Part shown: positions 1 through 9,100 of the stretch, in pieces
Numbering within the stretch: position 1 is the stretch's first letter
Layout of the letters: each line of letters opens with the position of its first letter
Origin: Candidatus Obscuribacterales bacterium
GTDB lineage: Bacteria; Cyanobacteriota; Vampirovibrionia; Obscuribacterales; Obscuribacteraceae
Direction of reading: 5' to 3'
Length of the DNA stretch: 42,236 nucleotides
Assembly (NCBI GenBank): GCA_020050835.1
Contig: JAGVKB010000108.1
Location: 1-42,236, forward strand
The notes under the pieces: generated by a model
What the model was told of the DNA's origin: nothing
Seen by the model: only the letters and a program-made list of their open reading frames with translations
Databases searched by the model: none
Program-made: the position numbers and the translations under genes

Positions 1-110
1 AAGATGCAGCCGGAAGTCAGAGATGCTCCCGGTGATGGCATAGCCTACGATGTGGATAAGAAGATTCCGTCGAAGATGCAGCCGGAAGTCAGAGATGCTC
101 CCGGTGATGG
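1..110 (+). repeat. 38-nt perfect direct repeat at the window edge (24-residue period)
   Basis: Bases 1-38 and 73-110 are identical, with a period of 72 nt in frame with the giant gene. The encoded unit begins K-M-Q-P-E-V-R-D-A-P-G-D-G. Because the first copy starts at the window edge, more copies upstream are likely. Confidence 0.9.
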
Positions 111-3100
111 AGCAGCTTTCGATCAGAGAGAGCAAGAGTTGATTGTCGATGGTCTGACAGCGCCCGACCGATCTCAGTCAGCAACACCGCACATAGAAGG
201 GCGAGCTACCCAGCCCCAAATCGAATCTCCGGGCAACGGAGAGCGCGCTAAGGTGGGGCAGCCTGCTGATTTCAGTCCGCCCACCGCTGACCAGCGTAAC
301 ATCCAAGAAAGGGACAAAGCGGAGCCTGGCGATCGCCCAAGCGAGGTCAAGGAGCCTTCGCGAGAAGCTGGACACGAGCGCCTAGATGAGAAGACCGGCG
401 TTCGGCTCAAGTATGACGAGCAAGGAAGATTGAGCGAAACGGCTACTCAGGACGGCCGGACAACTCATTTCGAGTATAAGGGCGATGCTGCTCAACCGGC
501 AGCCGTTCAGATGAATGACGCCAATGGCAAACCGCTGCTTCACATCGAAGGTGAATTCAAAGTCGACAAGCAGACGGGAGAGGTATCGCAAACTCGCGAA
601 TTGACCGATGCCCAGTCGGGTGGAGGTCGGATTGAAACGACCTTCTCACCCGAGCAAACTGCTTCTGTCACGCGCTTCGATGCCAACGGTCATCGCCTCT
701 CGCAGGAGAGTAGCCAACCCACAGTCGATGGCATAAAGATTCTGGACCGAACAAATTATGTGTATACGGACGCGAACGGCAATCCCACTCAAGATTCTAA
801 TAAGATAGACAACACAAAGCCTGTGATGACTGTTACTGTCGATGAGGGCGGTCGAGTTACGGATCGCTACGCCTACGCGACGCCGCAGCAAGTCGAACAG
901 TCGAAGCCCAGCTTTCACGAGCAGATCAAGTATTCGGAGAATCCGGAAAATCATACGAAGTCTGAACAGCGTGTCGGTTATGACTTGAGCAACGGTGAAA
1001 AACCGCTCTTTTCAGCGCAGAAAGTCGCTAACACTGAAACCGGTGTCACCACTCTCGATACCAGACAAGCTAACGGTGTCGAGCAACACTTCGAGTTCGA
1101 TCGAGCGGGCAAGGCTACCGCCTTTAGCCGCAGCGAGCTGGACGAATCTGGGCAGAAGCATGTCTACGACTTCGAGTTGAATGAAGGTTCGGTCGCTAAG
1201 GTATCCAAAGACAAGCAGGAAATTACTGGGCCGCAAGCCGAGCAGGTTAAGCAGATCGGTGACCTCACGGTCGAACAGGCCAGGCAACAGCACAATGTCG
1301 AAGCTCAGATCGCTGTGCCTAAAGAAAATCTCGCTCCCACCGAGCCGCGTGAAGGAGAAAAACCAAGCGGCACGCTGGTCTGGAAGGACGGTGAAAAGCT
1401 CCGGCAAGCCTCAGTGGAAGCTGGTCAGGTCAAGGACGGCGACGACAAAGCGATCGGCACGGTGCAAGACAACGGCTCAGTTACTCTGTCCGGACCACCG
1501 CCGACCTCCTTTAAAATCGCTGATAGCGAGGGTGCGGCATTCCACGGAATTGGCTCGGACAAGGCGCGGCTTGACCTGGTATCACAAAAGGACGTACAGG
1601 GGTTCAGCGGAACAATGACGAGCCCTGATGGGGCACAGAAGTATGCGGTGGTTGGGGGCAATCTATATGACAGTAGCGGCAAAATGTACGCGCATCTCGA
1701 CCAGTATGGGAAGCTTCACTTCCCCAATGACAATCCGCCACCGACAGACGTAAACAGCCAGCTGGAAGGATGGAAGTTCCGGGGTACGGAGAACGGTCAG
1801 CAGCGCTTGATGGACTGCGCACCGAAAGCCCCGAGTGGAAAGCTTTTTATACCTGACGAGCAGGGTAAACCGGTCGAATACGAAGTTCGAATGGGGATGA
1901 TCGTCAACAAAGCGACCAACGAGCAGTATGGTTTGCTCAAAGCTCCATCTGAAACTGCGGACGGCAAGCTGATTGGCGGTGCTATTACGTTAGCAAAAAA
2001 CGGCGAAACTAAAGAGCTGGCTGATTTCAAGCATGCTGTCTTCGACCTCCATCTGAATGGCGAAGGTGGGCGGCCGAGCCGAAACATTCAAGGTGCCAGC
2101 CTGGGGCATATCGAGCGGATGGCCGACGGCACGCCGAAACCGGGGCAAGGCGGTCTGTTCAACGTCCAAGATGCGCTCGATGCCCAGAAACATAAAGTGG
2201 ATCATGCTGATGCAAAGGCGAAGGAGCAGGAGCGATTCGTAAACCGAGTGACTGGTTTCTTGAACAAGAACGACCAGGTGGCGCACGATCGTGAGATTGC
2301 GCATGTTCAAAGTGACCAGGCTGTGGAGCGGCTGCAGAAGATGATTGCAACCGGAAATGCCAGCGATCAAAATCTCCAATTTCTGCAAAGTGTCACGAGG
2401 GAGGCCAAGCAGGCCGGACTTGAAGATCCGCTCATGGCGCAACGAAGGAAGCTGGATACAGACGGTAAGCATTTAGAGGATCTCCCCAAAGATCCCAAAC
2501 AGATCAATGGTAGTGTCAGATTTCCCGACGACAGGTATGCGCCTGGGGACACTTTGCACGTCATTAAAGACGGCAAGATTATGGGAGCAGACGGCAAAAC
2601 TCCGATCGGCACCATCGACAACGCCTCCGGCGACATGACATTGCTCAATCCGAAAACCGGACAGCCAGTGAAAACAAGCATGCGGGATCTCGAAGGCTCG
2701 GTTTGGAATCTTCAATACAACGACGATAAAGGTTCTCCCCAGCAAGCCACATGGGTGTCTTTGGGAGATCGTGGCGGGATCGCCAGTGTCGCCGATCTCA
2801 AAGAAAAGGCCGCTGGCGAACTCGAGTATGCCAAGGCAGTTAATGAAAAAGCTGGGTCTTCCGAGAGTCAAAAGTATCAAGACGAAGTCGCAAAGCGTGC
2901 GGACGAGCTCAATCAACGACTCGATAAGATTACCCGCGACGGCGTATCCATAAAGGACGGCGATCGCTCGGATTTAAACATGTTGGCCGATGGTGCCGGC
3001 AAGTTTGTGCGACCCGGCGATCATAAAGAAGGCGCACCGGAAGCCGGGCAGAAGCAAACACCCAGACAGAGAATTGAAGTGCCGGAGCTAAATGGTGAAA

Positions 3101-6100
3101 ACATCAATCAAGTTAACGGTGATCTTCGCGTCGGAAATCATGTCTACAAGATAAACAACGGCGAACTCAGAGAAGTTCACTTCAAAGATGGGCAGACGAC
3201 GGTGGATAAGGAGCCTTGTGGAAAGCTCGGACCGAACTACACCGTTTCGCTGCCTGGCCAGCAGCTAGATCTTGCCAGAGAGAATCGCGTTCTTATGCAA
3301 TTCACGGTCGGCAATGAGAAAGAGCCGCATCAGATTATTGGGCTCGGCCCCGGTAGAAACAGCGCTGATCATGGCTACCAGTCCGGCGGGCTGGTCGAAG
3401 GCAAGGAATTGTATCGCCGCTCAATGGAGATCAGGCAAGAGGCTCTGAGCGGCAATAACGACTATTTCGCCAACAAGCCCTGGATCACTGGCACGGCTCT
3501 GGATATGGCCGGGTCTTTTGATGAGCATGAAAACCAGCTTGCTACATACGGTGACCGGCTCGACCAGACGGTCAAGGAAGTCACCGGGCAAACCGACAAA
3601 CTTTTCAAAGACGGCTTCAATCCGGAAACGTTCTACAACAACAAGCTTGACACGAACATCGATTTGACGCAGCGATTGATGGATTACATTGGAGCTACGG
3701 CGACAACCAGTAAAGAAACGGCATCGGAAGCGAGAGCTACTCAAAAGATGATCGCTGATTCGGCGGTGATGGCTGCTACCACCGTCGTTACCGCTGGCGC
3801 CGGTTCCTTCTTTGCGGCCGCCTCCACCGCTGGAAAGATGACAGTCGGTGCGGCCTATGCCGCTGAGCTGGGAACAGGAGTGCTTGCCGGTTCGGTCATT
3901 TCGGTAGGAGGGCGTGCTTCGGATTCGAGCAAATGGCAGGACAATGCCGCATCCGGGGCGATCGAGGGCGGCGCCATGGCCTTCGGCTCAGTTTTTGGTA
4001 AAGCGGTCGGCGCTATTAACGATCTCAATCATCTCAAGACATTGTCGGATATGAAAAATGCCGGAGCAGCTCTGGGGGCGAGCGAGCTGGCCATGCTTGA
4101 GACCGGCGTCGGCAAAATGATGTTGCAGGGCTATACCCAGGCGCAGATCAAAGCGGCTTACTACGGCAGCCGAGTGCTGGACGCGACGGTTCAAACAGCC
4201 ACCATGACTACTGCCAGCGCAATTCAAGAAAAGGGTCTGAGTTACGTTCTCGATCACAAGATGGAAACGCTTCAGAAAGCGGACATCGCTCAGGGCACTC
4301 TCTGGATGTTAGCCGGGCAGGCAGCCGGGCATGGTGCGGAGGCGATGCTCGGTAAAGTGGGAAAAATGGGGCATTCAGCATTGACGGGCGCGCTTGGGGA
4401 GACGAAAGAGGCTCAGCAGCTTGCTCAAAAACTTTTTGGAGTAAGCGAGCAAGGGATCGCCACCAGAGTCTTGAACGATACAGTTAACTCCTATGCAAAT
4501 TCCGGGCTGGGAGCCATGAACGGTGCTCTTGAGGCCGAGCGCGCTCGGATTGGAAAGGATCTGGGAATTCCTCCTGAATTAGTGACGGGGAAGTTGCTTC
4601 GCGAGCACGTCAACCAGGCTAATGTGTTGAGCGCAATGCACGAAGCAGGTGTCTCCGGGACTCTCACTGCTCCGTTACTCACTCTGGCGACTCATCCGAT
4701 TCAAGGCAAGGCCGAGAGCCTGCTGGGTATTCAGCGCGACGAACATGGCAGTGTAATCAGGCCGGCCGAGCAAACTCATCTCGAGTCTCCGGCTGCTAGT
4801 GGCAAGAAAGGATCCGGCAGCGGATCACGTGACTCAACAACACCGCGTGATTCCACAGCACCACGCGAAACAACAACGCCTAACGAAGATACGGCAAGTC
4901 CAGCCAAGCGCGAACCCATAGAACGGGTCACTGAAAATCTGGAGGAGCAGGCTCGTACCGCTCAGGCAGAACAAGTCGAGGGGCGTCCTCGTGTGTACAC
5001 TCCGGAGATACAACCACCTACGGCAGCTGTTCTCGAGCAAGTCAATCGTGACGTCCCTCATATGAGTAAGCCGGTCGCGGAGAACTTCAGCCAGCGATTC
5101 GCAGAAGTGCGAGATCGCTTCACCGAAGATCTCACTCCGGTGCTTAAGCGCGCTGATGAGCTAGCACCCAAGGTGGATAATGCGCACAAGATTCTAGATG
5201 CGAAGATCGCCGATTTAAAGCAGAAGGGTGTTCCTGATTCTGAGATTCAGGCGGCAAAGACAAATAAGGATCATCCACTCAACAAAGAATCAGATCTATT
5301 CAACAAACACGAAGACTGGAAACATCAGGCCGACGAGCACGCGCAGCTTACCAGTCACATGAAAGAAGTTGCCGAGCAGAGACGGGCTCAACTTCAGGAA
5401 GAGCTTAATCGATTCACCTCGGAAAACAAGCTGCCCAAGCTAGATTTAACCACAGTCGAATATTCGCACACAGCAGGCGGATATCACTCCGGAGAAGGGA
5501 AGATCACAATTCCCAAAGTAGATCTGCTTGCAGCCGGTGGTGGCGACGGGCTATCAAAGACGCTTTTCCACGAAATGGTACACGCCATCGGGCAAGACAG
5601 TGATGTGGTACGGCTTTCGATTCACGAAACCACGACTGGTGGTAAGCCTATGGATCCTGAAGCGGTCCGCAAGCACTACAAAGAATCTACTGGCACTGAG
5701 CTGTCCCAAGATTGGTTGGACAGGGTTGTTGCTGCGAGTAAAGACAAGCCGCCACTCACTGCAGATCAAATAACTCGACTTAAAGACCTGGCCTCAGAAC
5801 TTAAGACCGTCGAGTCGGTAGGAGAGAAGTCAAAAGACCTACTTGATTCGGCCCGCACTATTGAGAGTAGGCTGAAGAGGCTTGACGCCAACATTATGGA
5901 TGATGCAGCCAATCGATTGTTGCGGGAGCTGACTGATCCCGCCGGTGGTGAAAGTCTACAAAAACGCTTGTTCGGAGACAAACCAATAACGCAAGAGCTG
6001 CTGGATCAAGTAGACAGGTGGGAAAGCTCTAGTGGCTTTGATGGCAAGAAAACTCGCGATCTCTTGATTAATCATCTGGAGCAGCGCCTGAATGAAGTCA

Positions 6101-9100
6101 ATACCGAGCACAAAGCCGTGATTGACGCCTACGCAAACAAGCGCCTCGAAAAAGAGGCGTACGGCCTCGAACACCACGTTAAGGAGCCAACTGAGCTCAG
6201 GCAATCAGTCGCAAGTAATCAGCCTACCGAACGTGCTATCACTCCTCACGATCAGCCAGGAAAAACCACAGACGCTCAATCTCCACCCCTTGCAGACCAA
6301 GCACAGGCAAATCAAGGTCTCCTGGAAAGGCTGAGCGGTGGCATCAGTACGAAACACGATTCACATGCAGACTGGCATGTGAAAGTACCGCCGCTCGAGC
6401 AAGGAAAGTGGACCAACGTTGGCAGGGAGCATGTTCCCGACAATCCAGATTTCGTCTCCGGAAACCACGCTTCAGTCATTCGAAACAGCAAAGGCGATCT
6501 TATACTTCGTGACAACAACTCGACTAACGGCACCTTCATAAGGAGAGACGGTAGCGATACATTTGAGCGAATCAAAACTCCGACAAAAGTTAATCCGAGC
6601 GACGAGGTTCGCTTGGGAAGTCCGTCGGGACCGCAGCTCAAGTTACCGCATGAGGTTGAGCCTGCGCAAGCTAAGGTGACCGGACAAGGTGCCAGGAGGG
6701 CGGAAGGCGAAGGGGGGGCACTTGATCGAACGGCTCAGGCGGGAAAATCTGCGGAATTGTCACCAAATCTGGTGCGAAGTATCGAGTGGAATACAGGACA
6801 AGTTGAGGGAGTTCGACTTGAATGCTCGCTAGATAGTAAAACTTTCGCGGGGCATAGCAGATACTTGGCTGATGGTGAGCTGCTGGGAACGCTTCGCCAG
6901 AGGATCGATCCGGATACCGGTAGACCTGATTCGTGGTATTACCTGGACGGACTAAAAGGCGGACCCGCGTCTGAGAGCAAGGTCCACGTGTATGGTACAC
7001 CAGATGCCAGCACTAAGGACTTAGGTGAACTGCAAAAGGTAATTCTTAAGGCAATAAAAGAGGATCCTAAGCTAGCCGGACTGATTAGTGAGTGCAAAAC
7101 CTACAATCCCGAGATTGGTTTTACCGGACATAATCCTCCTGATGGACTCGGACCACAAGGTCAAGATGCTAAGGCCTTCACTCTCTATGCTGCCAACCGT
7201 GAGGATGCAATTCTAATTGCCAAAAAGATCGACGCAGTTATTGCTGAGCATCCAGAACTCAAGTTGGGCAAGCCTTTTAACGGCGGAAATGTTGATACTA
7301 TCCTCGGTGCATCCAATCGTGTCGGGCTTTGTTCTGACCAGTGGGCTCCAGGTAGCAATTCTAGAACCGGCGACCTGCGTGTTCGTGTTGACGAAGCTGT
7401 AAACTCCAGAGTGATGGAAGATCCAACTCTAAAAGCTTACCGTGCAGACAGTTCGCATTTAACGGAAGCTGGGCTTAGAAAGCTAGAAGAAAAGCTTGGA
7501 CTGAAGGATGGCCTTCTTAGTTACGATGATCAAGACCGTTTGACTATGGCTGTCCGCGGCAAAAACCCTGAAAAGAATGGACAAGTATACGTCTCGGAAG
7601 GTAGCGCAGAAAAGGTTGAACGAGGTAGCAAAAACGCTAATGGGGATATAAGTAAAGGTCTTAACGACCGACCAGCGCTGTATAAGCTTTACGAGAACTA
7701 TCAAATTGATCCTGTGCTCGGTAGCAAAGATGTGAATGTGCCGCCACTTAAGCCTGGTGAGCCGATCACCCTGGGCAGGCAGCACATTTCGGGTAATCCC
7801 GCCCTCGTCTCTCCAGAGCATGTCCAAATCGTACAAAACAGCCGCAGCGGAGCGTTGTCGATCCGGGACAATGACTCAGCTCACGGGACCTTTGTAAAGA
7901 GAGCCGGTACGGAGTCATTTGAGCCTATCGAGAAAGGGAAGTGGATGAAAATCGGTCCCGACGACGAAGTTCGATTAGGAAGTCGCACGGGCCCACAGCT
8001 CAAGTTAAATCAAGGGGTTGGACCTGGGCAAGCTCCCCACGAGCGAGGAACACCTCAGCCCGAACAGGCAGTTAAAGAGGGACCAAACAGTGGGCTTTCC
8101 GCCAAATTGCAAGCCATTCGTGAACGTCACGCTGCGGCCAAAGTGAATGCGGCGGACACAAGGCCTGCGGACTGGAACGAGCAGGGAGTGCGGAAAAAAA
8201 TCAGCGAGGATCCCAAAGAATATCGGAGCCGTACGCGCTCCCACTCCCTAGAACGATTGGATACGAGGAAAACGGCGGCCGAGCATGTGGATGATCATTC
8301 ATCCACACCGGAAACACATCCCGAGCGTCCTGGCGCCGGAGAGTTGAAGCGAGGCGGCGAAGTGGAGTTTAACGGCGAGAAGCACACGATTGCTGGCTTC
8401 GATACCAAAAGCGGTGATGTGGTTCTCAAGCAACAGCACCACGATGATGACTTGCAGGTTCGCCCGGCACCACCCAATGTCGAAGCTGACCCCAATTTTG
8501 GCAAAGTAAAAGTAGGAGAACACACGTTTTATCACGATCGGAGCGATCCGGAAGGTAAGGTCTATTCAGTTCTTAAATCGCCGACCGGCACCGATGTTTT
8601 GCTACTCGAACCTGGCTATAAGGTTGTTGGTAGAGATAAACTCAGCATTCCAGCTGATCATGGTCTGCCGCCGGACAAACCGACCGAAGTTTTTGTCAAT
8701 GGCAAAAAGGTTAAATTGACTGACGGCGAAGTTACAGTCGGTCGCAGCCATCAAAAAACTGCCTTAATTGATGGTCTGCACCCGAACGTGTCTCGAGATC
8801 ATTTGGTTGTGCGTCAGGATTCTGAAGGCAGAACTTTTATCAAGGACATCTCGCGCGACGGTACTTTCAGGCAGAAGGAAGATGGCTCTTGGGAGCGGCT
8901 GGAGAAGGGAAAGGAGGTTCTGTTAAAGCCGACCGACACAGTCAGAATGGGTTCGCCGATCGGACCGGAGCTCAATCTCAAGGAGCGCGCGCCGGAGATT
9001 TACTTGAACGGTCAAAAGATCGATGCGACCGGCAATGAAGTCATTATTGGTCGTGATCACCAGAAAGACGTTCTAAAGGGACTCCTGCATTCTGCGGTTT

